A stretch of DNA of 64,000 nucleotides, from contig NZ_JBALHR010000003.1 of the NCBI RefSeq assembly GCF_036964905.1, forward strand, positions 1-64,000. The letters are read 5' to 3'. Below are positions 34,052 to 43,153 of the stretch, piece after piece. The DNA is from Gemmobacter denitrificans. Lineage in GTDB: Bacteria > Pseudomonadota > Alphaproteobacteria > Rhodobacterales > Rhodobacteraceae. Both the position numbers and the translations under genes were made by a program. Numbering within the stretch: position 1 is the first letter of the stretch; every line of letters starts with the position of its first letter. The notes under the pieces are model-generated. The model searched no databases, was not told the DNA's origin, and saw only the letters and a program-made list of their open reading frames with translations.

Positions 34052-35740
34052 ATGGCAACCCTGATCGTCGCGGCATCCGTTCAGGGCCCGCTGCTTGTCT
34101 GTGACGAGGGGCTGAGCGTCTGGGGCGGGGTCCATCCCGAAACGGGCGAAATCATCGATGCGCATCATCCGCAGCGCGGCCGGACGCTTGCCGGGCATAT
34201 CGTGATGATGCCGACCAGCCGTGGCTCTTGTACCGGAAGCGGTGTGCTGCTGGGATTGGCCTTTGCCGGGGCCGCGCCGCGCGCCCTGATCTTCCGCGAG
34301 GGGGAAGATATCCTGACGCTGGGTGCGCTGGTGGCGCGGCGCCTGTTTGGCCATGACATCGCGGTACTGCGCCTGACTTCCGCTGAATATGACGCCCTGT
34401 CGCGGGAAGCCAGCGCCACCATCACCGAAAGCAGGCTGGAAGCCGGCGGCCTGTCGCTGCCGCTGGAAACTGCGGGGCAGGGCGCGCTGGCGCTGACCGA
34501 GGCTGACCAGGCCTTTCTGGATGGGCAGCACGGGGTGGCGGCGCAGCAGGCCATGGACATCATCGTCACGATGGCGCGCACCCAGGGTGCGCCTGCGCTG
34601 ACCGATGTCAGCCGGGTGCATATCGATGGCTGCATCTATGCCAGCCCCGCCTTCCTGACCTTCGCCCGCGCCATGGCGGACAAGGGCGCGCGTGTGCGCG
34701 TGCCGACCACGATGAATGCGATCTCGGTGGATCATGCGAATTGGCGGTCGCAGGGCGTGGAGGCGGGTTTCGGCAGCGCTGCCGCCGGTCTGGCCGATGC
34801 CTATGTGGAAATGGGTGCAAAACCCAGCTTTACCTGCGCGCCCTATCTGCTGGCGGATCCGCCGATGCAGGGCGAAGACATTGCCTGGGCGGAAAGCAAT
34901 GCGGTGATCTATGCCAACAGCGTGCTGGGCGCGCGCACGGTGAAACATGCCGATTTCATGGATCTGTGTATCGCGCTGACCGGGCGGACCGCACAAGCGG
35001 GGGTCTATCTGGCCAAGAACCGCGCGTCGCGCCGGATCATCGATGTGGCCATGCCGGCAGGGGCGGATGATGCGTTCTGGCCCATGCTGGGTTGGCTGGC
35101 CGGGCAGGCGGCCCCTGACCGGATACCGCTGATCCGCGGGTTGGAGGACAGCCAGCCATCGGATGACGATCTCAAGGCGCTATGCGCGGCCTTTGGCACG
35201 ACTTCGGCTGCACCCATGCTGCATGTGTCCGGAATAACCCCCGAGGCTGCGATGCATCCGTCGGCGGATGCCGATACCCGGCGCCTGGGCCCGGCTGATT
35301 TCACGCGGCTTTGGCACGACTTCAACCGTGGTCCGGCGCAGGTCGATCTGGTGGCGCTGGGCAGCCCGCATTTCTCGGCTGCCGAGTGCAGCGCTTTTGC
35401 CGATCTGATGGCAGGCGCGCGGGTGCATCCGTCGGTCAGCGCGATCATCACGTTGGGGCGTGGCACTTTGGCGGCCATCGGCGCGTCGGGTGTCGCGGCG
35501 CGCTTGCAGGCGGCGGGGGTCACCATCATCCCCGACCTGTGCTGGTGCTCCATCTCGGAGCCCGTATTCCCGCCACAGGCCAGGGTCGTGATGACCAATT
35601 CCGGTAAATATGCCCATTACGCGCCCGGCCTGTCGGGCCGGACGGTGCGGTTCGGCGCTCTTGCCCAATGTGCCGAAGCCGCCCAGACTGGGCTTGCCCC
35701 CGCCCGGCCGCCCGGCTGGATCGCGCATGGCACGCCCTGA
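34052..35740 (+). CDS. Aconitase X, cis-3-hydroxy-L-proline dehydratase type
   Basis: A 562-residue single chain that joins the small swivelling domain (about 1-135, with TSRGSCTGSG) and the large domain of aconitase X (about 150-555). Single-chain bacterial forms dehydrate cis-3-hydroxy-L-proline to delta1-pyrroline-2-carboxylate. Candidate iron-sulfur or metal cysteines are Cys194 (HIDGCIYASP), Cys262 (FTCAPYLL), Cys497 and Cys499 (LCWCSISEP). The start at 34052 was chosen because the longer reading upstream crosses the regulator promoter. The reductase that would take the product is encoded divergently nearby. Confidence 0.88.
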   Translation: MATLIVAASVQGPLLVCDEGLSVWGGVHPETGEIIDAHHPQRGRTLAGHIVMMPTSRGSCTGSGVLLGLAFAGAAPRALIFREGEDILTLGALVARRLFGHDIAVLRLTSAEYDALSREASATITESRLEAGGLSLPLETAGQGALALTEADQAFLDGQHGVAAQQAMDIIVTMARTQGAPALTDVSRVHIDGCIYASPAFLTFARAMADKGARVRVPTTMNAISVDHANWRSQGVEAGFGSAAAGLADAYVEMGAKPSFTCAPYLLADPPMQGEDIAWAESNAVIYANSVLGARTVKHADFMDLCIALTGRTAQAGVYLAKNRASRRIIDVAMPAGADDAFWPMLGWLAGQAAPDRIPLIRGLEDSQPSDDDLKALCAAFGTTSAAPMLHVSGITPEAAMHPSADADTRRLGPADFTRLWHDFNRGPAQVDLVALGSPHFSAAECSAFADLMAGARVHPSVSAIITLGRGTLAAIGASGVAARLQAAGVTIIPDLCWCSISEPVFPPQARVVMTNSGKYAHYAPGLSGRTVRFGALAQCAEAAQTGLAPARPPGWIAHGTP

Positions 35741-35798
35741 ACACCCAGAACACCCCGGGGGAAGCCCCCCTGATGCCGATAACCCTATGGAGTTCCCA

Positions 35799-36758
35799 AT
35801 GAAGAAAGATGTGTTCCTTGGCACGATCCCCGCGCTGCTGACCCCCTGCACTGCCGACCGGCAGCCCGATTTCGATGCGCTGGTGCGCAAGGGTCAGGAA
35901 ATGATGGCTGCGGGCATGTCTGGCGTGGTCTATTGCGGGTCTTGCGGTGACTGGCCGCTGCTGACCGACGAACAGCGGATGGAAGGCGTGGAACGCCTGA
36001 CCCGGGCTGGTGTGCCGGTCGTCGTGGGCACGGGGGCCATCAACACCAAATCCGCCGTGGCCCATGCCGCCCATGCCCAGAAAGTTGGGGCTGCCGGGCT
36101 GATGGTCATTCCGCGCGTGCTGTCGCGCAGCCTTTCGGTCGCGGCACAGCGCAACCATTTCAAGGCGATCCTTGACGCTGCGCCGGACGTGCCTGCCATC
36201 ATCTATAACAGCCCCTATTATGGCTATTCCACCAAGGCCGATCTGTTCTTCGCGCTGCGGGCCGAACATCGCAATCTGATCGGGTTCAAGGAGTTCGGCG
36301 GCAAGGCGGATCTGAGCTATGCGGCGGAACATATCACCTCGCAGGATGACGAGGTGATCCTGATGGTCGGGGTGGATACCGAAGTCTATCACGGCTTTGT
36401 CAAATGCCGCGCTGTCGGCGCCATCACCGGGATCGGCACGATCTTCCCGAAAGAGGCGCTGTTGCAGGTGGCCCTGTCGCGTCGCGCGGCCCAAGGCTGC
36501 CCCGAGGCCGATCTGCGGGCGCGTGAACTGGCCGAGGCCTTCTCGGTTCTGGCGCGGTTTGATGAAGGCGTCGATCTGGTCCTGTATTTCAAGCATCTGA
36601 TGGTGTTGAAAGGCGAAACGGAATATGCGCTGAACCTGAATGAAACCGATGCGCTGTCGCCATCGCAGGCGCGGTTCTGTGAAGCGCAGTTCCACCAGTT
36701 CAACGCATGGTTCGCCAAATGGTCCCGGCAGGGCGGAGTGGTGGCCGAATGCATGTGA
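35799..36758 (+). CDS. DapA-family deaminase (pyrroline-4-hydroxy-2-carboxylate)
   Basis: A 319-residue class I aldolase-type protein of the dihydrodipicolinate synthase family. The Schiff-base lysine is Lys164 in LIGFKEFGGK; the tyrosine motif is IIYNSPYYGY and the N-terminal motif is GSCGDWPLLT. By context it is the deaminase turning delta1-pyrroline-4-hydroxy-2-carboxylate into 2-oxoglutarate semialdehyde. The start at 35799 follows GGAG. Its 3' end overlaps the epimerase gene by 10 bases. Confidence 0.87.
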   Translation: MKKDVFLGTIPALLTPCTADRQPDFDALVRKGQEMMAAGMSGVVYCGSCGDWPLLTDEQRMEGVERLTRAGVPVVVGTGAINTKSAVAHAAHAQKVGAAGLMVIPRVLSRSLSVAAQRNHFKAILDAAPDVPAIIYNSPYYGYSTKADLFFALRAEHRNLIGFKEFGGKADLSYAAEHITSQDDEVILMVGVDTEVYHGFVKCRAVGAITGIGTIFPKEALLQVALSRRAAQGCPEADLRARELAEAFSVLARFDEGVDLVLYFKHLMVLKGETEYALNLNETDALSPSQARFCEAQFHQFNAWFAKWSRQGGVVAECM

Positions 36759-37681
36759 TCGACAGCCATACCGGGGGGGAACCAACCCGGGTGATCCTGG
36801 ATGGCGGGCCTGATCTTGGGTCTGGGCCGTTGGCAGAGCGCGCGGCGCGGCTGGCCACCGACCACCGCGATTTCTACCGGTCGGTCATTCTGGAGCCGCG
36901 CGGGCAGGTGGCGATGGTGTGCGCGCTGCTGGTGCCGCCAGTGGATCCGACCTGCGTGACCGGTGTGATCTATTTCGATGCCGAGGCGGTGCTGGGCATG
37001 TGTGGCCATGGCACGATCGGCCTTGCTGTCACGCTGGTGCATATGGGGCGCATCGGTCTGGGCCAGCACCGGATCGAAACCCCCGTCGGGGTGGTGACGG
37101 TCGATGTGCTGGATGCCCATACGATCAGCGTGACGAATGTCGAAAGCCGCCGCTCGCGCAGCGGGATTTCGGTCGATGTGCCGGGCTTCGGGCCGGTCAC
37201 GGGCGATATTGCCTATGGCGGGAATTGCTTCTTCATCGTCGATCCCAGCCCGATTGCCGTGACATCGTCGAATATCCGGCAGCTGACCGATGTAGCGATC
37301 GCGCTGCGCGAAACCCTGCATGCCAAGGGGATCGGCTGCGACAGCGGGATGCAGGTGGATCACGTGATCTTCTATGGTCCGCCGCAGACGCCCGGGGGGC
37401 ACAGCCGGAATTTCGTCCTGTGCCCCGATGACGCCTATGACCGATCGCCCTGTGGTACGGGCAGTTCGGCGCGTCTGGCCTGCCTTGCCGCCGATGGCCG
37501 TCTGGCCGAGGGGGAAGAGATCGTGCAGGAAAGCATCATCGGCAGCACCTATCGTCTGTCCTGGAGCCAGGGGCACAAGGGCGGGATCATCCCGAAAATC
37601 ACTGGCAAGGCCTATGTAATGGCCGAAAGCCGGTTGATCTTTCAGCCCGAAGATCCGTTTCGCCTGGGCATCACGCTCTGA
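36749..37681 (+). CDS. 4-hydroxyproline 2-epimerase, proline racemase family
   Basis: A 310-residue cofactor-free epimerase. Both catalytic cysteines are present: Cys85 in LGMCGHGTIG and Cys235 in SPCGTGSSARL. Having two cysteines favours epimerisation of trans-4-hydroxy-L-proline to cis-4-hydroxy-D-proline over the dehydratase branch, in which one cysteine is replaced. The start MHVIDSHTGGEPTRV is typical and overlaps the deaminase stop. Confidence 0.93.
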   Translation: MHVIDSHTGGEPTRVILDGGPDLGSGPLAERAARLATDHRDFYRSVILEPRGQVAMVCALLVPPVDPTCVTGVIYFDAEAVLGMCGHGTIGLAVTLVHMGRIGLGQHRIETPVGVVTVDVLDAHTISVTNVESRRSRSGISVDVPGFGPVTGDIAYGGNCFFIVDPSPIAVTSSNIRQLTDVAIALRETLHAKGIGCDSGMQVDHVIFYGPPQTPGGHSRNFVLCPDDAYDRSPCGTGSSARLACLAADGRLAEGEEIVQESIIGSTYRLSWSQGHKGGIIPKITGKAYVMAESRLIFQPEDPFRLGITL

Positions 37682-37685
37682 CCTG

Positions 37686-37716
37686 CGCCCCCCGGCCCGC
37701 TGGCCGGGGGCGTTTT
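37686..37716 (+). terminator. Terminator-like hairpin after the epimerase gene
   Basis: CGCCCCCCGGCC and GGCCGGGGGCG pair around loop CGCT with one bulged C, followed by TTTT. It lies between the epimerase and the FAD dehydrogenase genes, so the latter may have partly separate expression. Confidence 0.7.
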
Positions 37717-37741
37717 CCCTGCTTGCCTGACCGGAACAACC

Positions 37742-38992
37742 ATGCCGCACCAAAGCCACACGGAAATCATTGTCATTGGCGCCGGGATCATCGGGGTCAC
37801 CACGGCGCTTGCCTTGCAGGCCGAAGGGCGGAAGGTCCGGCTGCTGGATCGCAAGGGGATCGCCGCCGAAACGTCGCGAGGCAATGCCGGGGCCTTTGCC
37901 TTTGCCGAAGTGGAGCCTCTGGCCACCCCCGGCATCATGCGCAAGGCCCCGAAATGGCTGCTCGATCCGCTGGGGCCGCTGTCATTGCGCCCGGAATATG
38001 CGCTGAAGATCCTTCCATGGATGCTGCATTTCTGGCGTGCCACCGCGCCGTCGCGGCACGAGGCCGCCGTCGCCGCACAGGTCAGCCTGATGAACCTGTC
38101 ACGCAACGCTCTGGAACGGCTGATCACGAAAGTCGGGGGCGAGCCCTTGATGCGGCGCGAAGGGCAGCTTCAGGTCTATGAAGGCCGGGCGCAGTTCGAG
38201 GCTACCCTGCCCGCATGGGAGATGCGGCGGCGGCATGGTATCGCATTCGATCTGCTGGAAAGCCCGGAGGCGATTGCCGAAATTCAGCCCGGCCTGCATC
38301 CGCGCTTTACCCATGCCGGCTTCACCCCCGGCTGGATGAACACGGTCGATCCGGCCCGTTGGACGGAACATCTGGCTAAGGCCTTTGTCGCGGCAGGTGG
38401 GGAATTTGCACTGGCCGACATCCGCGCGGTTGCCCCGCGCGACGGCGGGGTCGATGTCCAGACCGAAAGCGGCACGCTGAGCGCGGCGCAGGTCGTGGTG
38501 GCCGCCGGGGCATGGTCGCACCGGATTGCACGCAGCCTTGGCCACCGCATCCCGCTGGAAACCGAGCGCGGCTATAACACCACGTTCCCAACAGCCAGCT
38601 TCGATCTGCGCACGCATCTGACCTTTGCCAACCACGGCTTTGTCGTCAGCAAGATCGGTGAAGGGTTGCGGGTGGGCGGCGCGGTGGAGCTGGGCGGGCT
38701 AGATCTGCCGCCGAATTACCGCCGCGCCGAAATTCTGGTGCGCAAGACGACCGAATTCCTGCCGGGCTTTGATCCGTCTGGCGGGGTGCAATGGATGGGG
38801 TTCCGCCCGTCGCTGCCCGACAGCCTGCCGGTGATCGCCCGCGCCCCCGGGGCCGAACGGGTGATCTACGCCTTTGGCCATGGCCATCTGGGCCTGACGC
38901 AATCGGCGGGCACCGCCGAACTGGTGGCGGCCCTGGTTGCGGGACGCCCGGCCGAGATAAATCTGGCGCCGTTTGATCCGCGCCGGTTCTGA
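37742..38992 (+). CDS. FAD-dependent D-amino acid (D-hydroxyproline) dehydrogenase
   Basis: A 416-residue flavoprotein of the DadA / D-amino acid oxidase family. The FAD-binding motif IIVIGAGIIGVTTALALQAE lies at residues 9-28 and the C-terminal FAD motif is YAFGHGHLGLTQSAGTAELV. In the island it would oxidise cis-4-hydroxy-D-proline to delta1-pyrroline-4-hydroxy-2-carboxylate, linking epimerase to deaminase. It lies 60 bases after the epimerase across a terminator-like hairpin. Confidence 0.89.
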   Translation: MPHQSHTEIIVIGAGIIGVTTALALQAEGRKVRLLDRKGIAAETSRGNAGAFAFAEVEPLATPGIMRKAPKWLLDPLGPLSLRPEYALKILPWMLHFWRATAPSRHEAAVAAQVSLMNLSRNALERLITKVGGEPLMRREGQLQVYEGRAQFEATLPAWEMRRRHGIAFDLLESPEAIAEIQPGLHPRFTHAGFTPGWMNTVDPARWTEHLAKAFVAAGGEFALADIRAVAPRDGGVDVQTESGTLSAAQVVVAAGAWSHRIARSLGHRIPLETERGYNTTFPTASFDLRTHLTFANHGFVVSKIGEGLRVGGAVELGGLDLPPNYRRAEILVRKTTEFLPGFDPSGGVQWMGFRPSLPDSLPVIARAPGAERVIYAFGHGHLGLTQSAGTAELVAALVAGRPAEINLAPFDPRRF

Positions 38993-39232
38993 CGGTTTCG
39001 GGTGGTCTGTCGCAAGATCAAGGGGTTGGCGCCATATGTGAATGCATGTTCTGTATTCTGGTGCCATCCGTCTGCCAAGCGATCCGGAAGATCCCGCAGG
39101 TGCGGCATCCTGCAGATTCAATCCGCTGCCTGTCATATCGGTGCAACAACCCGCGCATACGGCTTGCAACTGGTGGCCAACAGCCCTACATGGGGCCGCT
39201 CTTGTCCCTTTTGGCCCCGGGGGGGATTCCGC

Positions 39233-40327
39233 ATGATCCAGACGCCTTATTACCTCATCGACCGGGCGAAGCTTTCCCGCAACATGGAGATCATCGACCG
39301 GCTGCGCGCGCAGTCCGGCGCGAAGGCCCTGTTGGCGCTGAAATGTTTCGCCACATGGCCTGTGTTCGATCAGATGCGCGAACACATGGATGGCACCACT
39401 TCGTCCAGCCTGTACGAACTGCGTCTGGGCCGCGAGAAGTTCGGCAAGGAAACCCATGCCTATTCGGTCGGCTGGTCGGATCACGAGATCGAAGAGGCGG
39501 TCGGCTATGCCGACAAGATCATCTTCAACTCGATCAGCCAGCTGGAGCGGTTCGACAACCAATCCGCCCAGATCGAACGCGGGCTGCGCCTCAATCCGCG
39601 CTTCTCGACCTCGGGTTTTGATCTGGCAGACCCCGCCCGCCCCTTCTCGCGCTTGGGCGAATGGGATCAGGCCAAGATCGAAACCGTGATGGACCGCATC
39701 TCGGGCTTCATGATCCACTACAATTGCGAAAACGCCGATTTCGACCTGTTCGACAGCCAACTGTCCAGAATCGAAGAAGAATTCGGCGGGTTGCTGAAGC
39801 GCCTGAAATGGGTGAGCCTAGGCGGCGGCATCCATTTCACCGGCGAAGGCTACCCGGTGGATGCGCTGGCGGCGCGTCTGCGCGCCTTCCAGGACCGTTT
39901 CGGCGTGCAGGTCTATCTGGAACCGGGCGAGGCCGCGATCACCGGCAGCGCCAGCCTTGAGGTTTCGGTCATCGACATTCTGAACAACGGCAAGGATCTG
40001 GCCGTGGTGGACAGCTCGGTCGAGGCGCATATGCTCGATCTGCTGATCTATCGCCAATCCGCGCGGATGGAGACCTCAGGCCCCCATCCCTACATGATCT
40101 GCGGCAAATCCTGCCTTGCGGGCGATATTTTTGGCGAATTCACCTTCCCCGAACCGCTGCGCGTGGGCGACCGCCTGAGCATCGCCGATGCCGCAGGCTA
40201 TACCATGGTCAAGAAAAACTGGTTCAACGGCGTGAAGATGCCGTCGATCGTGGTGAAGGAACTGGATGGCTCGCTGAGCCTGAAACGCGAATTCGGCTAT
40301 GCCGATTATGAGGCCAGCCTCGGCTGA
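39233..40327 (+). CDS. nspC: Carboxynorspermidine/carboxyspermidine decarboxylase
   Basis: A 364-residue PLP enzyme of the alanine-racemase-like fold. The PLP lysine is in LLALKCFATWPVFD, with SLYELRLGREKFG, WVSLGGGIHFTGEGYP and YLEPGEA. It decarboxylates carboxy(nor)spermidine to (nor)spermidine. GGGGGGA precedes the ATG. No gene was seen in the 240 bases before it. The dehydrogenase making its substrate follows 37 bases downstream. Confidence 0.92.
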   Translation: MIQTPYYLIDRAKLSRNMEIIDRLRAQSGAKALLALKCFATWPVFDQMREHMDGTTSSSLYELRLGREKFGKETHAYSVGWSDHEIEEAVGYADKIIFNSISQLERFDNQSAQIERGLRLNPRFSTSGFDLADPARPFSRLGEWDQAKIETVMDRISGFMIHYNCENADFDLFDSQLSRIEEEFGGLLKRLKWVSLGGGIHFTGEGYPVDALAARLRAFQDRFGVQVYLEPGEAAITGSASLEVSVIDILNNGKDLAVVDSSVEAHMLDLLIYRQSARMETSGPHPYMICGKSCLAGDIFGEFTFPEPLRVGDRLSIADAAGYTMVKKNWFNGVKMPSIVVKELDGSLSLKREFGYADYEASLG

Positions 40328-40364
40328 CCGCCCTTCCCTCTGTCCTTAAAGGAGACGGTTCGAA

Positions 40365-41600
40365 GTGAAACGGAACGTGTTGATCATTGGCGCCGGTGGC
40401 GTGGCTCAGGTCGTTGCACATAAATGTGCGCAATATAACGACCGTCTGGGCGACCTGAATATCGCAAGCCGCACCAAGGCCAAATGCGAGGCCATCATCG
40501 CCAGCGTCCATGAAAAGAACGCGATGAAAGTGCCCGGCGTCTTTGCGGCCCATGCCGTGAATGCGATGGATACGGCCGAGGTGGCGGCGCTGATCCGGGA
40601 AACCGGCTGTCAGATCGTCATCAATGTGGGCTCGTCCTTCGTGAACATGACGGTGTTGGAGGCCTGCATCGAAACTGGCGCGGCCTATATGGACACCGCG
40701 ATCCACGAAGACCCCAAGAAGATCTGTGAAACCCCGCCATGGTATGGCAATTACGAATGGCAACGCCGCGACCGCTGCAAGGCGGCGGGCGTCACCGCCA
40801 TTCTGGGCATCGGCTTTGACCCCGGCGTGGTGAACGCCTGGGCGCGCGTGGCCGAGGAGATGCTGGACAAGATCACCTCGATCGACATCGTGGATATCAA
40901 TGCGGGCAGCCATGGCAAATGGTTCGCCACCAATTTTGACCCCGAGATCAACTTCCGCGAATTCACCGGCACGGTTTATTCGTGGCAGCAGGGCGCCTGG
41001 CAAGAGAACAAGATGTTCGAGGTGGGGCAGGTCTGGAACCTGCCGGTGGTGGGCGATCAGAAGGCCTATCTGACGGGGCATGATGAGGTGCACAGCCTCT
41101 CCGCTCGCTACAAGGACGCCGATGTGCGCTTCTGGATGGGCTTTGGCGACCATTACATCAACGTCTTCACCGTGTTGAAAAACCTCGGCCTTTTGTCCGA
41201 AAAGCCGGTGAAGACCGCCGAGGGGCTGGAGGTCGTGCCGCTGAAGGTGGTGAAGGCCGTGCTGCCCGATCCGGCCAGCCTTGCGCCCAACTACACCGGC
41301 AAGACCTGCATCGGCGATGTGGTGCGCGGGCTGAAGGATGGCAAGGAAACCGAAATCCTCATCTACAACGTGGCCGATCACAAAGAGGCCTATGAGGAAG
41401 TGGGCAGCCAGGGCATCAGCTATACCGCTGGCGTGCCGCCTGTCACCGCCGCAATCCTGATCGCGGAAGGCGTGTGGGATGTGGGCACCATGGCCAATGT
41501 CGAAGAGATGGACCCCAAGCCGTTCATCAACCTGCTGAACGAGATGGGCCTGCCCTCGCGCATCAAGGACGCCAACGGCGACCGCCTGCTGCAGTTCTGA
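40365..41600 (+). CDS. Carboxynorspermidine/carboxyspermidine dehydrogenase
   Basis: A 411-residue NADPH-dependent enzyme of the saccharopine dehydrogenase family. It starts at GTG after AAAGGAGA with the Rossmann motif VLIIGAGGVAQVVAHKCAQ. Family segments include IHEDPKKICETPPWYGNYEW, GIGFDPGVVNAWAR and TAGVPPVTAAILIAEG. It condenses aspartate semialdehyde with a diamine to give the carboxylated polyamine. Together with nspC it forms the alternative spermidine route common in alphaproteobacteria. Confidence 0.92.
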   Translation: MKRNVLIIGAGGVAQVVAHKCAQYNDRLGDLNIASRTKAKCEAIIASVHEKNAMKVPGVFAAHAVNAMDTAEVAALIRETGCQIVINVGSSFVNMTVLEACIETGAAYMDTAIHEDPKKICETPPWYGNYEWQRRDRCKAAGVTAILGIGFDPGVVNAWARVAEEMLDKITSIDIVDINAGSHGKWFATNFDPEINFREFTGTVYSWQQGAWQENKMFEVGQVWNLPVVGDQKAYLTGHDEVHSLSARYKDADVRFWMGFGDHYINVFTVLKNLGLLSEKPVKTAEGLEVVPLKVVKAVLPDPASLAPNYTGKTCIGDVVRGLKDGKETEILIYNVADHKEAYEEVGSQGISYTAGVPPVTAAILIAEGVWDVGTMANVEEMDPKPFINLLNEMGLPSRIKDANGDRLLQF

Positions 41601-41606
41601 TTGCGC

Positions 41607-41625
41607 CGGGGGCTTCGCGCCCCCG
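41607..41625 (+). terminator. GC hairpin after the polyamine genes
   Basis: GGGGGC and GCCCCC pair around a TTCGC loop just after the dehydrogenase stop. No T-run follows, so termination is uncertain. Confidence 0.4.
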
Positions 41626-41646
41626 CGGGATATTCGAAGCAGGATA

Positions 41647-41673
41647 AAGGCCAGTCCGCTGCGGGCTGGCCTT
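41647..41673 (-). terminator. Long hairpin at the holA 3' end
   Basis: AAGGCCAGTCCGC and GCGGGCTGGCCTT form a 13-bp arm pair (one G-T pair) with almost no loop. On the minus strand it ends in CCTTTAT, fitting a terminator for the leuS-lptE-holA operon. Confidence 0.6.
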
Positions 41674-42671
41674 CAGCGTTTCAGCATGGCCAGGCGGATC
41701 AGCGCGCGTTCCAGCAGCGCCATGGACGGCGCGCGCGAGGCGGATCGCAAGGTGAGATCGGTGTCGAGCAAAAGGGCAATTGCCTCTTCCGTCCGGTGCG
41801 GCCCCCAGGCTTGTGCCTGCCGGGGCATGGCCTCTTTCTGGCGACCTTTCAGCCGATACTGGACCGGGCCACGCGGATCGGCCAGCAGCGCCTGCAGCAG
41901 GCGGAAGTGCCGCAACATGCCAATGCAGATGGTCACGGGCAGAACGCCCTGACCTTCCAGCCGGCGAACCAACCCGCCAATGGCGGCAACCCGTTGTTCG
42001 ACGACGGTTTCGACCAGATCGTCCACACCAGCCTCGATCGTGGCGGGGGCGCAGGCCGCCACGTCTTCGGGCAGCAAAGGGCCGGGATCGCCCCATTTGT
42101 ACAGCGCAACCTTTTCGACCGTCTGGCGGAAATCCCCGGGGTCGAGATCGCGGGCAAGGGCCGTCAGATCGGCCATGGCTTGTGGTGAGATTTCCGTCAG
42201 GCCGGATTTGCGCAGGATGGCGGCGATTTCGTCGCGGCCCGGCGGATCGTCATACACGCCGATGCTGCGGGCCGTGGGATGGGCGTCGAACAGTTTCACC
42301 ACAGCCGATTTGGTCGTCAGATTGCCGGTCACAACGATCTGCGCATCGCCGGGTCGCCAGTCGAGCAGGGCGGCGGTGATGGCGGGGGCAGTGGTTTCGG
42401 TGGCTTCCTCGACAAAGGCCACGCGCGGCCCGGGAAAGAAGCCCTGCGCCTTGATCGCATCGACCAGAAGTGCTGCGTCACGGCGCAGATCGGCACCTGC
42501 CATCCGGGTCAGCCGCATTTCCGCCTCGCCTTCAGGTCCGATCAGGGCGGCGATGAGCTCCTGGCGGCGCAGGGCCACGCGCATGGCATCGGCACCATAG
42601 ATCAATGCGCCGGCGGCATTGGGGTCCGGTTTGCCGCAATAGGTGATGGCCGCGGCGCCGTTCAGCTTCAT
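41673..42671 (-). CDS. holA: DNA polymerase III subunit delta
   Basis: A 332-residue clamp-loader subunit. The N-terminus MKLNGAAAITYCGKPDPNAA and the segment GALIYGADAMRVALRRQELI are typical of alphaproteobacterial HolA. The start overlaps the lptE stop by ATGA. It lies in the conserved alphaproteobacterial order leuS-lptE-holA. It loads the sliding clamp during replication. Confidence 0.9.
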   Translation of the reverse strand: MKLNGAAAITYCGKPDPNAAGALIYGADAMRVALRRQELIAALIGPEGEAEMRLTRMAGADLRRDAALLVDAIKAQGFFPGPRVAFVEEATETTAPAITAALLDWRPGDAQIVVTGNLTTKSAVVKLFDAHPTARSIGVYDDPPGRDEIAAILRKSGLTEISPQAMADLTALARDLDPGDFRQTVEKVALYKWGDPGPLLPEDVAACAPATIEAGVDDLVETVVEQRVAAIGGLVRRLEGQGVLPVTICIGMLRHFRLLQALLADPRGPVQYRLKGRQKEAMPRQAQAWGPHRTEEAIALLLDTDLTLRSASRAPSMALLERALIRLAMLKR

Positions 42672-43153
42672 GGCAGCTGGCCGCTGATCGCCACCAGCCG
42701 GGTGACGATCTGATCGGCCAGAATGCGCATCAGGCGGTAAGCGGCGTCTTCTTCGGCGGCGAGCCCTGCAACCGTGGGCCCTGTGGCCGACCATGAGGTG
42801 AAGCTGGCCACCTCACCTTCGGCCAGTGTGGCACCATCGAGATCACGCAGCACCCAGGCGATGCGGCCGCGCAGGTGGTAGCGTGTGGTGGCGTTTTCTG
42901 GTGTGACTCCGACGCCGATGCTTTCGGTGCTGATGCGATAGCCGAGCGCATAACGATGCTGTTCAGGTCGGCCCAGCCGTTCTTCAAGCCGTTCGACCAG
43001 ATCAAAGCCGTTCTTGTCATTCGGATCATCGACGCGGATCGCGCCTTGCAGGGCTTCAGCCGGGCCGCCCGGCGCATAGGCCGGGGTGAAGGTGCATCCC
43101 GCAAGGGCTGCACCTGCCAAGGTCATGAAATTGCGGCGTTTATACCACGACAT
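42668..43153 (-). CDS. lptE: LptE-family LPS assembly lipoprotein
   Basis: A 161-residue outer-membrane lipoprotein. The N-terminus has a short signal and lipobox LAGAALAGC (Cys20). The mature chain GFDLVERLEERLGRP and TRYHLRGRIAWVLRDLDGAT fits LptE, the partner of LptD in delivering lipopolysaccharide to the surface. It overlaps leuS by 14 bases and holA by 4 bases, as is usual in alphaproteobacteria. Confidence 0.88.
   Translation of the reverse strand: MSWYKRRNFMTLAGAALAGCTFTPAYAPGGPAEALQGAIRVDDPNDKNGFDLVERLEERLGRPEQHRYALGYRISTESIGVGVTPENATTRYHLRGRIAWVLRDLDGATLAEGEVASFTSWSATGPTVAGLAAEEDAAYRLMRILADQIVTRLVAISGQLP

Noticed and set aside
34016..35740. Aconitase X read as a much longer protein beginning at 33167
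   Set aside because: The extra 295 codons cross the opposite-strand regulator gene and its promoter and resemble nothing; the ATG at 34052 gives the normal length.
38993..39232. Open frame leading into nspC that could be an N-terminal extension or small gene
   Set aside because: The translation is low-complexity with no family resemblance; the nspC start after GGGGGGA fits the family length.
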